A stretch of DNA of 64,000 nt, taken from contig JAZBRI010000010.1 in NCBI GenBank assembly GCA_036874045.1, positions 3,306,001 to 3,370,000 of the forward strand, in the 5' to 3' direction. The position numbers and the translations under genes were made by a program. Within the stretch, counting starts at the first letter, position 1; every line of letters starts with the position of its first letter. Of this stretch, positions 48,340 through 60,053 are shown piece by piece. The stretch is from Cymodocea nodosa. Its lineage: Eukaryota; Streptophyta; Magnoliopsida; Alismatales; Cymodoceaceae. A model generated the notes under the pieces. The model was given only the letters and a program-made list of their open reading frames with translations, was not told where the DNA came from and ran no database searches.

Positions 48340-49661
48340 AGGACTGCATGGACAAGAAAGCTCAAACGTCTAGGTGGATCATTGACAGTGGTTGTTCAAA
48401 GCATATGACAGGTAAGAAAAGACTTCTGGAATCTATTAAATCAATAATTCAGGATCTGTTAAGTTTGGTAACAATGAAAAATGTAGAATTACTGTTGTAG
48501 GAAATGTTGCATCTGAAAATGGAAAAATAGAAAATGTCCTTCATATAAATGGTTTAAAACAGAATTTGCTAAGTGTAGGTCAATTATGTGACAAAGGTTA
48601 CAATATACTTTTTACTATAGAAAACTATTTTATATTACAATAGGATACATATGAAATTAAATTTACTAGATATAGAAATAATTCAATTTATACTTTGGAA
48701 TTTCCATGTGATATTATATCTAGTGATGCATGTTTAGTTGCTTCGAATGAAGATGAATGATTATGGCATAAAAGATTAAATCATGCAAACATGAGACTTA
48801 TAAGAAAATTAACCAAATATGATCTTGTTAGAGGTGTGCCTAAGCTCAAATTCAAGAGAGATAAATTGTGTAGTGATTGTACAATTGGAAAACAAAAGAA
48901 ATCAGCACACAAGAGTATTAAAGACATTGCCACATGTCAACCATTGGATCTATTGCATATGGACCTGTTTGGTCCTACACAGACAGCTAGTTTAGGAGGA
49001 AGAAAATATACCTTAGTGGTAGTTGATGATTATACAAGATTCACTTGGGTTATTTTCTTAACACACAAGAATGAAGCTTGTGATGAATTCAAACATCTCT
49101 GTATTATAATTCAAAATGAAAAAGATTCAACTGTGAAGAAGATCAGAAGTGATCATAGAGGTGAATTTGAAAATTCAGAATTTAAAGAATTATGCAATTC
49201 TTTTGGTATACTACATGAATTCTCATGTCCAAGAACTCCTACTCAGAATGGAGTTGTAGAGAGGAAATATAGATCAGTACAAGAAATGGCAAAGACAATT
49301 CTTAATGCATCTGATCTACCAAAGTCTCTATAGGCTGAAGCTGTAAATACTGCATGTTTTTCTATAAACAGAACTCACCTTAGATCTATCCTACATAAGA
49401 CACCCTTTGAACTATGGTATGGTAAAATACCAAATGTTGGATATTTTAAGGTTTTCGGATCAAGATGTTTTGTGCTTAATACAAAAGATCAAAAGGACAA
49501 ATTTGATGCAAAATCTGATCCTACTCTACTTGTTGGATACTCTTCAAGAAGCAAGGCCTACAGGGTCTATTTTGAACATGAAAGAAGAGTAGAAGAGTCA
49601 ATAAACGTATTCTTTGATGAAGACATGGTAGGAAAATTGAAGAGGCTAACAATAGACAGTG

Positions 49662-49692
<31 letters not shown>

Positions 49693-49717
49693 AGTAATAA
49701 ATCAGAAAATTCCTTAG
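48340..49717 (+). pseudogene. Element E protease and integrase
   Basis: Protease motif WIIDSGCSKHMTG with an intact DSG at 48384-48392. GAG-pre-integrase LWHKRLNHANM with both Cys (CSDC) follows near 48770-48890. The integrase core 48791-49333 is one clean frame with Asp of DLFGP, Asp of RSDHRGEF and Glu of GVVERK, then one stop near 49331 and FGSRCFVLNTKDQKDKFDAK. Ends in an acidic run of repeated Ser-Glu encoded by a GTGAAA-type hexamer repeat (49660-49692). Two frameshifts in the protease region. Confidence 0.9.
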
Positions 49718-51412
49718 AAAAAGGATAGTTCAACACTGCCTACACTTACTGAGATAGAAAAAGCATGGAAGACAAAATCAGAACATCCCATTAGGTAAAT
49801 TATTGGGAATATAAATCAAGGTGTTCAAACAAGAAGCAAAATTTAAAATATTTGTAATTATTGTGCTTTTGTGTCTGAACTTGAACCTTCAACAATTGAA
49901 GATGCCTGCAATGATGAATACTGGATCATGGCTATGCAAGAGGAACTAAATCAGTTCAAGAAAAATGAAGTCTGGAACTTGATTGAAAGGCCCATCGAAA
50001 AATCAATTATTGGTACTAAATGGGTGTTTAAGAACAAACTTGACAATAATGGTAGTATTATCAGAAATAAAGCTAGACTTGTTGCTCAGGGATACAACCA
50101 ACAGGAAGGTATCGACTATGAAGAAACTTTTGCACCTATTGCAAGACTTGAAGCAATTAGAATGTTACTTGCCTTTGCAAGTAGTATGAAAATCAAGCTT
50201 TATCAGATGGATGTTAAAAGTGCATTTCTTGATGGCATTCTACAAGAAGTATATGTAGAACAGCCACCAGGTTTTGAAGACGAAGAAAATCCAAACCATG
50301 TATACAAACTGAATAAAGCTCTCTATGGTTTGAAGCAAGCACCACGTGCATGGTATGATAAACTGAAGAGTTTCCTTCTTGAGAACCAATTTAACATAGG
50401 AACTGCAGACAACACCTTATTCATCAAATCTGAAGGTTCTCATATGTTAATTATTCAGATCTACGTGGATGATATCATTTTTGGTGCCATAGATGAGAAT
50501 CTATGTCATGATTTTCAAATCTTAAGGAAGAATGAATTTGAGATGAGTCTTATGGGAGAATTAAAATTCTTTCTAGGATTGCAAATTCATCAACTTAAGC
50601 ATGACATTTTCGTGAATTAAGAAAAATTTTGCAAAGAGATTCTCTTGAAATTTGGTATGGATAAATCCAAAGCGACAAGTACTCTAATGAACTCAAATGA
50701 AAAACTTGATAAGGACATTTCTGGCATTCCAGTAGATCAAAAGAAATACAGAGGTATGATTGGATCACTTCTGTATCTAACTGCCAGTAGACCAGATATA
50801 ATGTTTAGTGTTTGTACTTGTGCAAGATATCAAGCCTTTCCAAGAGCATCACACTTAAAATCAGTTAAACGTATATTTAAATATCTATAGGGTACCAAGG
50901 AGTTTGGCTTATTTTATTCTTCATAGAATCAATTAACTTTAGCTAGATACAGTGATGCAGATTATGCAAGATGCGAATCAGATCGAAAAAGCACTAGTGG
51001 GACATGTCAGTTGCTTGGTCATTCACTTGTTTCTTGGTTCAGCAGGAAACAAAACTCTATAGCTCTATCCACCATTAAAGCTAAATATATGGCAGCAGGC
51101 CTGTGTTGTGCACAGATCTTATGGATGCAACAAACTCTAGCAGATTATAAGCTAAATTTTCAGAATACCATTATTTACTGTGATAGCAGTAGTGCCATCA
51201 ATCTCTCCAAAAATACAATTCTACACTCTAGAGCAAAACATATCGAGATTAGGCACCACATTTTAAGAGACCATGTTGAAAAAGGTCATATTTCCTTAGA
51301 ATATGTCTCTACTAAAGAACAATTTGCAGATATTTTCACCAAACCATTATCTGAAGCTGCATTTAATCATATTAGACGAAATTTAGGGATTTGTTCTTTA
51401 TATGATTTATAA
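49718..51412 (+). pseudogene. Element E reverse transcriptase-RNase H
   Basis: RT frame 49871-50620 open for 249 codons with [45 protein letters not shown] and catalytic YVDD at 50462-50473. Stops near 50618, 50888 and 50925. RNase H 51011-51412 (SLVSWFSRKQNSIALST, SRAKHIEIRHHILRDHV, DIFTKPLSE) ends with a stop at 51412. Could be restored by few changes, but not active now. Confidence 0.92.
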
Positions 51413-51763
51413 TTTCATATCTACTCGTCAAGCTCACAACTAGGAGCTTGTTCTACTAACTCCTTTGTTTTGCAGCAACTTAGACATTTTGACACTTAGC
51501 TATAATTGCTCCACCAACTTAGTATCTATCTTCTCACTTCTTTTTAACAATTGGCAAAAAGGGGGAGAAATATCATATTTTGATAAGCAAAGCTGTAATA
51601 AGGTAGGGGGAGAAATTCAGGGGGAGTGATTTCAGAAAATCAGGGGGAGTCTTTAAATTTACATTATTCTGTATTCCTCGTGTGCTTTTCTATATAGATA
51701 TATAGGGAGAGAAATACATGTAATACATTATAAGGTTTTTGCCATTATGAAAAAGGGGGAGAT
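51413..51763 (+). other. Element E 3' UTR with repeated purine tracts and PPT
   Basis: Non-coding. AAAAAGGGGGAGAAA at 51556-51570, further GGGGGAG boxes near 51605, 51620 and 51643, and the terminal PPT AAAAAGGGGGAGAT at 51750-51763 touching the 3' LTR. Confidence 0.85.
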
Positions 51764-53436
51764 TGAAAGGACCTCTAGATTTTGATAATGCAAAAATCAA
51801 TGTAAGGTTTTGAATTGTATTTATCAGGATTAGTCTGTACAACAAAAAGATTAGAAGACAGACAAATTGAAGTAGCAAACAGGTGGTAGTAAATCTCAGA
51901 GTATGCTGTTGCAGAAAATCAGACAGTTAAGAAGTATATTTCTCAAGTTAAGGAGGATTGAATGGTTGGATAGTTAAGGAGTTAACTATCCAGAAGCTTA
52001 AAGTACTTTTTGGAGAGTTATAGGTATAACTATCCGAAAGATAAGTCATTTAATAAACCACGTGCAGAAATACAGAACAGAAGCTTAAATGACTTGTCGG
52101 AGAGTTAGATAACTATCCGAGTTTTCTTTTCGGAAAGTTAGATAACTATTCGAGTTTTTCAGAGAGTTACAGGTATAATTATCTGAAAGTTAAGTCATTC
52201 AATAAATCATGTATAGAAATACAGAACGAAAGCTTAAAGGACTTGTCGGAGAGTTAGATAACTATTCGAGTTTTCTTTTTGGAGAGTTAGATAATTATTC
52301 GAGTTTTTCGGTAAGTTACAGGTATAACTTTTCGGAACATAAGTCATCATATTACGCATGCGCAGAATAGAGAAGTCGGCAGTCAAAAGCTTAAAGGAAA
52401 ATTTCGGAGAGTTAGAAAGATAACTATCCGAAATCCTAAAGTGTTTCGGTGAGTTACAGGGATAACCATCTGAAACTTAAGTCATTGAATTTCCTACGTG
52501 CAGAATTCCAGAAAGAAGCTCAGATAAGTTTTCAGAGAGTTAGAAAGATAACTATTTGAAATCTTGAAGCGTTTCGGTGATTACAGGGATAACTATCCGA
52601 AACTTAAGTCAGCCTTTTATGCATGTGCTGAATTGAAGAAATCGGAAAGTTAACAAAGGCCAACTATCCGACATTTATATAACTGTTCGGTGAGTTACAG
52701 TTATAAGTATCTGATTGAATGATAGCTCGTAGTAAATATTCTAGAATCCTACCTAGCAGTAAAGTTTAAGTGAACTTTCGGTGAGTTACAGATTTTCTTC
52801 GAAGAGTTACACAGGTAATTATCTGAAAGGATATGAAAATCGGTAAGACATCTTGAAATGACTTTCTGAATGGTAACTTACCGTATTTGGGACTGGAGTC
52901 TAATCAAGTATAGTAGAATGCATTCGTTGGAAGAAAATATGATCGTTGCACATATCAGGTATATATACAAGATACAGATAACTGATTTAAGTAGTGCTTT
53001 CCTGATACATATACTTACACCAAGCTCAACAGAAGAAAAGTTTTAGAGATCAAATCATCTTCAACACTTATAGACAAAATTTCAGAAGCTCATCACGCAT
53101 TCAACTCTGTTGTTCACAAGATAGTGTTTACTGAAGTACACGAATTAAAACTTCAGAGAAAGGATTGATTGAAGCTTCAATAAGGAAGCTCAAGCGAATG
53201 GTTAGTTGGTTCTTACTTAAACCTTAAAGCAAGTGATTGTAAGTTCACAAGAGTTTAGTAAAGCCTAAGTATCCCTTGGGGGTGGACTAGCCGTTAGTGG
53301 TGAACCACCTAAAAATCTCTGTGTAATTTCTTTTATTGTATGCTTGCTATCACTTTACATTAAACTACTTCTAAAAGGGTTAAGAAATTAATTTTTACCA
53401 TTCTCCCCCCCTCTGGTAAGCCTTAAGGTCCTAACA
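51764..53436 (+). repeat. Element E 3' LTR (1673 bp)
   Basis: TGAAAGGACC ... GGTCCTAACA, collinear with 45062-46732 with scattered substitutions, including the ~148-bp tandem units and the CGGAGAGTTA / TAACTATCCG pairs (e.g. near 52098-52120). Followed by TSD TATAC. Confidence 0.94.
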
Positions 53437-55613
53437 TATACAACTCCTGTAATTCCTCTAGAAGGTTCAATAATCTCTACAGCAACATAATTTCTATATT
53501 CTTTCACTGAAATGGTTCTTGATCTTATCCTTTTGGATGTCCATTTCATGAAATCCATACTATCCACCATTAGCAATGGAATTAGATCTCCATAAAATAA
53601 TTTCTTCTTTACTACTCTTAGTTTAGAGATAAAAACTGTAGACCAATTAATCTGAATTCTATTCACAACTGCATAGGTGGCCCATTTGACAAACTAACTT
53701 AATTCTATATCATGGCCTTGCCATTGGTAGACATTCTTAATTAAAATGTTAGCTATCATGTGTGCTTTATCATTTAAGTGCTTCAGTCTATTTAATAATG
53801 GCACACCAGGATTGATAACTAAATAATCCTTTATCATCTGTTCCGTCCACTCAACTGCAATTGTGCTTTCCAGAATTTCTATTCCTTCATTTCTCAATCC
53901 TAAAATATTGTGGAGAAGCTCTGGTGTTATTTGTACATCAGCTTGCTCCACACAGGAAAATAATTCACTTTCTCCTTCTCTTAAATTTGCATAAAAGTAG
54001 AGCACTAGATTCTCATATACTACATGCCCTCTTTATTGAGAAATAAATTGCAGTAGACCTTGGAAATTAAATAAATCTTTAATTTCTTGCATCTCGTCCT
54101 AATTTACTGGTCTACTGTATATGATATCATAACCCCTAATCTCTTGGTATTTATTATATGCTTCCTGATGTCAAAAGTGTACTTCATTCAAAACTGTTGC
54201 TTCAGTCGGGTCAGGAATGTGAATTTATTGCTCTAGAGGGGTTTGTTCTTGAACTTCCTCTTCCATGTGCTGAACTTGAATTGACTAAAAATGCTTTGAA
54301 GATTCCTGCATTTTTGCTTCTACTTCTGTCTGTTGTGGAGAGCCGGTAGAACTCTCCACTCTATCTTGAATGCTTTCTAAAATTTGCTGAAGAGTTCTTT
54401 GCTCTTTAGTGGAATCTGTCGAGTCATTTCTTTCTATATGTACTTGTTCAGCTTCTTGTTCAGTTTCTTCTTTTTCTTCTTCCTCTTGACTACCAATCCG
54501 CATTGTCACTGTTCTTTCTGATTCTGTGGCAAATTGGGATGGAGTTCCGGGCACATTAGCTTCTACCCTAATTTCTGTTTCTTCTGCTTGTACAAGCTAC
54601 AAATTAGTTTCAACCTACTTTTCTTCTTCTCTTTGCTCTTACTACTATTGCTCCTACTCATCCTCAAAATCGGATAGTAGGTTTACAAAAATTATCTCTA
54701 TAGGCCCTATTGATATTTGCATCTCAGATTTAATCTCTTCTTGATGTTCAGGCACTATCTCTTTTCCTTTCCTTCTTCTGATTAATTGTTCCTTGTCCTC
54801 CTCTTCTTCTTCTAAGATTAAATCTACAAAAATAGGCTCTACAGGCCTTTGAGCCACAGGTACTAGCTCTTCCTATTTAACTTTTTCTATAATTGTTGGT
54901 CTCGAAGGACTAGCTTCAGTGCCTCTTGCGATAGGTCTGGTAGTGGCTTCTTTATGTTGTTCAACTTTAATTTTGTATTGGGCTTTCAATTTTTCTACAG
55001 CCCTCTTTTTGCACCGTGCATCAAACACCAGATGTGCTATAGCTTCTACCAACTCTTCTTGTTCTCCTTGGTTTTTTCCAATTTGAATCAGTTCTTGAAA
55101 TTCTCTTATTTCTTCCTCAGTAGAAGGACCCAAAATTGCTGCTCTTTCTAACAGCCTTGGTGGTGGAACTGAAGGTGTAGGCTATTGTTCCTTAAGGACA
55201 GGTCTTTCAGTAGTCGGCTCCTCTTGTTCTTTAGTTGCCTGTTCTTCATTTTCTTTCCTTTCTTGCTCCTAGATCGCCCACTGAGCCCGTCTACCTATGC
55301 ATCTTTTGAACCATAATCTAGCCTTGCGTTGGATCAATTCTTGGGCAACTTCGTTATTTGGCCTGATTCTTCTCTCTCTACTTACAACAACTTTCGTAGC
55401 AACTTTTATTCTCGTTTCCATAATCGAAGGTATCTTTATGCCTAAATCTACTAAAACTCTTCTCCAATTGAAAAGTTCAGATTCTACCTTTTGTAGCTTT
55501 TTTTCCCTTGTCGTATTCCTGATTTTCTACCTTGTGTGCCATTCCTCCAAGTCTTTAAGAAATTCTGACGTGTCAACTATGTCCTCCTAGAATTCTAGTG
55601 TCATCTTTGTCAT
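53437..55613 (-). pseudogene. C2 ORF3 (putative plant transposon protein-like)
   Basis: Minus strand from ATG 55613. Order: helical N-terminus; segment 55133-54873; acidic Glu-rich parts 54857-54654 and 54554-54285 (EEEEKEETEQEAE); globular domain 54090-53440 with FNFQGLLQFI, LYFYANL, LLHNILGLRNEG, AHMIANILIKNVYQWQGHD, INWSTVFISK and KKLFYGDLIPLL. The domain is alike in order and spacing to the ORF3 of Copia A and B. Stops are scattered (near 55584, 54870, 54640, 54285, 54030, 53694). It occupies the place of the Athila env-like ORF after pol, but no signal peptide or membrane segment is seen. Split by Copia E; tail at 44984-45061. Confidence 0.75.
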
Positions 55614-56426
55614 CGTGGAGTAAGGAAATGGAACAGAATCACTCTGATCTGTACTGGTCCAAGTTCTAAATGATTCTACGGATAATGCCCCCAAACCCTA
55701 TGTTTAGTGTAAATAAGCCCTAAGTTTAGGTAGGTAATCAGGTCATTTCCCACACAAACTCTCGCTCTCTCATCTGTGGAATTACGGTTAACTCCACGAA
55801 CTAAGTCCATGGACCTAACTACAGTACTCCGTTGAGTTATAGTTAACTCAACAAGGTAAGTTCGTTAACTATCCTAGACTCAACGAAATAAGTTTGTTGA
55901 ATTAAGTGTAACTCAATAGACTTTCCGTAAAGTTATATCTAATAAAAATACATATAATAATACTTTTTACCTCGGTCAAGACCGAAAAATTTCTAGCCTA
56001 ACCGATTCTTAATTTTTCAACATTTTAAAATTTTTCAGTCAAACTATTATATTCCTCGGTTGAATTGAAATTAAATATTTTCTCTCTTTTTTCTGTTGGT
56101 TGAATCGATACTATCCTTCGGTAACACTGACATTAAACAAAATATAATATATAGATTTTTTTATGTTTTTATGTTTTTGTGTTTCGGTTGGACCGATGGA
56201 TCTTGTTGGTTGAACCGCAACAACGATTTTTTTCTTTTTAAAATATGTTTCAGTAAAACCGGTAATTTCTTTCGGTTGAACTATGACTATGCTTAAATAA
56301 GGTTTTTTTTTTTAAAAAAAAAACTTAGAAAATTTCTTGCTAAGTAAAGCTTGAGTAGTCCTCTACTCTTACTTCTTCTACAATTTCAAAAGAACATTTT
56401 GGTATCTTCAAAATAGGTCTAAGTCA
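55614..56426 (-). other. C2 spacer between pol and ORF3 with two motif arrays
   Basis: No gene. 55780-55930 carries CGNNNAGTTA-type sites (CGTTGAGTTA 55830-55839 with an inverse copy a few bases on, and several degenerate). 55970-56290 carries a different palindromic motif of the form CGGTTGAACCG and halves of it (CGGTTGGACCG, GGTTGAACCG, CGGTTGAAT, AAAACCGGTAA), six to eight times. Poly-T and poly-A tracts at 56300-56325. Confidence 0.7.
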
Positions 56427-57713
56427 TTATCCATTTACTTTAAATATATTCTGATTTTTAAGATTTTCAATTTCAATAGCTCTATAGAGATAAATATTTC
56501 GAACTATGTAAGGTCTTGCCCATCTAGATCTTAATTTTCCTGGATGGTTATGGAGTCTAGTCATGTAAAGATATACTTCTTATCCTATTTCAAAGGTTTT
56601 TGGAATAATTTTCTTGTCATGCTAGAGCTTCATTTTCTCTTTTTCTCTTACAGTTTTTAAATAAGCTTCATTCCTAAATTCTTCTAATTCAATCAATTGT
56701 ATTTTCATATTTTCAACAGCTTGATTTAAATTAGTGTTCAGAGTTTTTAATGCCCAATAAGCTTTATGTTCAATTTCAGCTGGTAAATGACAACTTTTTC
56801 CATATACTAGCTTAAAAGGTGACATACCTAAGCTTGTCTTATAAGCAGTTCTATAAGCCCAAAGTGCATCTATCAATCTATTAGCCTAATCTATTTTAGT
56901 AGGATTTACTACTTTTTCTAATATTAACTTAATTTGTTTGTTTGCACTTTCTACTTGTCCACTTGTTTGCAGATGATATGATGTTGCAATTTTGTGGTTT
57001 ACTCCATATTTCTTCATTAAGGCTTCAAAACTTCTATTACAGAAATGAGTCCCTCTATCACCGATAATAGCTTTAGGTATTCCAAATCTAGCAATTATAT
57101 TTGTTCTTATAAAATGTATTACCACTTTGTTGTCATTAGTTTTTGTAGGAATAACTTCTATCCATTTAGATACATAATCCACCCCTAATAATATATAATT
57201 AAATTGATTAGACATAGAAAATGGACCCATAAAATCTATTCTCCACACATTAAAGATTTCAAACTCAACAATAGGATTAAGAGGTAGCATATTCCTCTTT
57301 CATATTCTTCCTATTTGTTGACATTTTAAACAACTTAAGCAATATTTAAGAGTATCTTTGAATAGTGTTGGCCAATAACATCCACATTGCAGAATTTTGG
57401 CAACAGTTTTCCTTGAACCAAAATGCCTTCCACATGCTTGGTCATGGCAAAAAGACAATATGCTTTGATATTCAGTTTCTAGAACACACCTCCTTAAAAC
57501 TAGATCAGGACATTTCTTAAATAAGTATGGGTCTTCCCAATAGTAATATTTCACTCTTGAAAAGAACAATTTCTTATCCTGTCTAATCCAATCCTTAGGT
57601 GTTAAACCAGTAACTAAGTAATTAACTATGTTTGCATACCAAGGCATTGTGTTGATGGTCATTAATTGTTCATCAAGAAAATTATCCTTAATTTCCATAT
57701 TTGATTTTTCTAT
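56427..57713 (-). pseudogene. C2 integrase
   Basis: Minus strand, ends at a stop 56427-56429 after NIFKVNG. Zinc-finger part 57300-57698 (CHDQACGRHFG, CLSCLKCQ). Core with DDE triad: Asp at 57234-57236 (WRIDFMGP), Asp at 57057-57059 (GDRGTHF), Glu at 56949-56951 (GQVESANK), 35 residues between the second Asp and Glu. Then [19 protein letters not shown]. Stops near 57299, 56885 and 56620 break it. Integrates the element cDNA in the nucleus. Confidence 0.92.
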
Positions 57714-58195
57714 TTATAATCTTGATAAATGATCTACTACTGCATTCTCACAACCTTCTTCATCTTTAATTTCTAAATCAAATTCTTGTAATAATAATAT
57801 CCATCGGATCAATCTAGGTTTAGTCTCATTCTTTGCTATTAGGTGTTTTAAAGCTAAATGATCCGTATATACTATCACTTTAGCTCCAATCAGATATGAT
57901 CTAAACTTTTCTAAGGCAAACACAACAGCTAATAGCTCCTTTTCAGTAGTTGTGTAATTAACTTGAGCATCATTTAAGGTTTTGCTTGCATAATGAATCA
58001 CTCTAGGAGATTTTTCTATCTTCTATCCCAGCATTACTCCTACAGCAAAATCAAATGCATCACACATTAATTCAAATGGATGGCTCCAATCAGGTACTTG
58101 AATTATAGGAGTTGAAATTAAGCTAATTTTAAGCTTGAAAAATGCTTCTTTGTAATTTTTATCAAAGTTGAATGGGACATCTTTTAATAGATTAC
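57714..58195 (-). pseudogene. C2 RNase H
   Basis: Minus strand: FELMCDAFDFAVGVMLG, a stop near 58022, then [25 protein letters not shown] and TDHLALKHL, ending AVVDHLSRL, the typical end of plant Gypsy RNase H. It degrades RNA in RNA-DNA hybrids during reverse transcription. Confidence 0.9.
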
Positions 58196-59000
58196 TTAAA
58201 GGTCTAGCTTTTTGCTAAAATCTTTAATAAATCTTCTATAAAATCCAACATGTCTTAGAAATGATCTAATATCTTTTACTGATTTAGGTTCTAGTAGATT
58301 AGAAATTACTTCTATTTTAGCTTTATCTACTTCCAACCTATTCTTTGAAACAGCATGTCCCAAGACTATTCCTTGATTAACCATGAAGTGACACTTTTCC
58401 CAATTTAGAACTAGATTTTTTTCCACACAGCGTTTTAATACTTAGTCTAAATTGTTTAGACACACTTCATATGAAGTTCTATAAATAGTAAAATCATCCA
58501 TAAATATTTCTAAAAAATCTTCAGTCATTCCAATGAATATGCCCCACATACACTTTTGAAAGGTGGTTGGTGCATTGCATAATCCGAATGGCATTCTCTT
58601 AAAAGCAAAAGTTCCATTAGGACAGGTGAAAGTTGTTTTCTCTTGATCCTCTAATGCTACTGGAACTTGGTTATATCCTAAATACCCGTCTAGGAAACAA
58701 AAATATTTTTGCCCTGCTAATTTTTCTAGCATTTGATCTATAAAAGGTAAGGGAAAATGATCTTTCATAGTCACAGCATTCAGCTTTCTATAGTCTATAC
58801 ACACTCTCCAGCCTGATTGAATTCTAGTAGGTATCAAGTCTTGACTTTCATTCCTAATAATTGTTAATCCTGATTTCTTGGGAACTACATAGATGAGACT
58901 AACCCATGAGCTATCAGAAATCGAATAAATTGTCATTATCTAACCATTTCACTATTTCCTTTCTGACTACTTCTTTAAGATTTGGATTTAATCTCCTTTC
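58196..59000 (-). pseudogene. C2 reverse transcriptase
   Basis: Minus strand: WRVCIDYRKLNAVT, HFPLPFIDQMLEKLAG, FAFKRMPFGLCNAPTTFQ and catalytic FMDDF at 58490-58504, then LNWEKCHFMV and VGFYRRFIKDFS. Stops near 58440, 58943 and a frame break near 58936. FMDDF instead of the commoner YIDDF/FMDDFSV is within the Athila/Tat range. Clear Ty3/gypsy RT. Confidence 0.93.
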
Positions 59001-60053
59001 AAGAATTCTAACAGGTTTAGCATTCTCTTCTAAATATATGTGGTGACAGCATAAAGTTGCACTTAACCCTTTTATATCAATCATAGACCATCCTATTTCT
59101 TCTTTACAAGTTTTTACTATATCTTTTAATTTAGCAATTTGATCCTCTTTTAAATCTGAAGCAATAATGATTGGACATGTTCATTTTTCTTCTAGAAATA
59201 TATAGGTTAATTCAAGAGGTAAAGGTTTTAATTCTAACTATTGCCCATCAGAAGCTAGAGCACCTAATTGAACATCATCATTTTCTAAATTAATTTCTTC
59301 CTAATCTCCTTCTATATTTATGCTTTCACTTTCTTCTAAAATCTTAGAATTGAGTTGCCTATTTAATTCTTCTTGAATCACATCATCTAGCATATCTCCT
59401 TTATCCTCTAAAAAGTTTATAGTATGTAAGTACATTTATAACTCCTCAAATTTTTCTGGTTTAAAAATGTTTAATTGAGTATCCTCATTACCATATGCTA
59501 ACTTCATTATTCTAGTTTTACAATTTATAACACCCTCTGATGTTGCTAAAAATGGTCTTCCCAAAATTAAAGATGTATCACTATTTTTATGTTTAATTTG
59601 TTGGGAATCCAAAATTACAATATCAATAGGATATATGAAGTTTTTTATTTTAATTAAAACATCCTCTATTTTTCCTCTAGGGTATCTTATACTTCTGTCA
59701 GTTAATTAAATAACAGTCCTAGTAGGGATTAAGCCTTCTAATCCTAAGGACGCAAATATATCACTTGGCATAACATTTATACCTGCACCTAGGTCAATTA
59801 AGGTTCTTTCTAGAATGGTATTTCCTATGGTGCATGATATAATAGGAATCCCAAGATCAGATAACTTTTTAGGAATTTATGGCAGAAATAAGGAACTACT
59901 TTGCTCAGCTAAAAAGACTTTCCTTAAAACTTTTCACTCTCTTTTCTTAGTACACCAATCCTTAAGAAATTTAGCACAAGGTGGCATTTTCTACAATAAG
60001 TTTAACAAAGGAATGTTAACTTGTACTTTTTCAAAAATTTCTCTAATTTTTTC
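59001..60053 (-). pseudogene. C2 aspartic protease region
   Basis: Minus strand: IPIISCTIGN, LIDLGAGINVMP with the catalytic Asp at 59793-59795, LGLEGLIPT, GRPFLAT and NCKT, then an acidic linker to RT. DLGA in place of D-S/T-G-A is the usual form in plant Athila/Tat elements. Several stops (near 59709, 59445, 59300, 59190). Confidence 0.85.

Larger units (their letters stand above)
45062..53436 (+). mobile_element. Copia element E (complete structure, 8375 bp)
   Basis: Flanked by perfect TSD TATAC (45057-45061 and 53437-53441). Two LTRs of 1671 and 1673 bp, canonical tRNA-Met PBS, gag, protease, integrase, RT-RNase H and PPT. No ORF3: only 340 bases separate the RNase H stop from the PPT. 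It has fewer stops than element B and its LTRs are closely similar, so it is the youngest complete element here. It interrupts ORF3 of Gypsy C2. Confidence 0.95.

Noticed and set aside
49658-49692. Hexamer repeat encoding Ser-Glu as a regulatory satellite
   Set aside because: A short in-frame microsatellite in the acidic integrase-RT linker; expansion by slippage is enough.
56150-56330. Small ORF at 56096-56296
   Set aside because: Arises from the T-rich spacer and the CGGTTGAACCG array; no family recognised.
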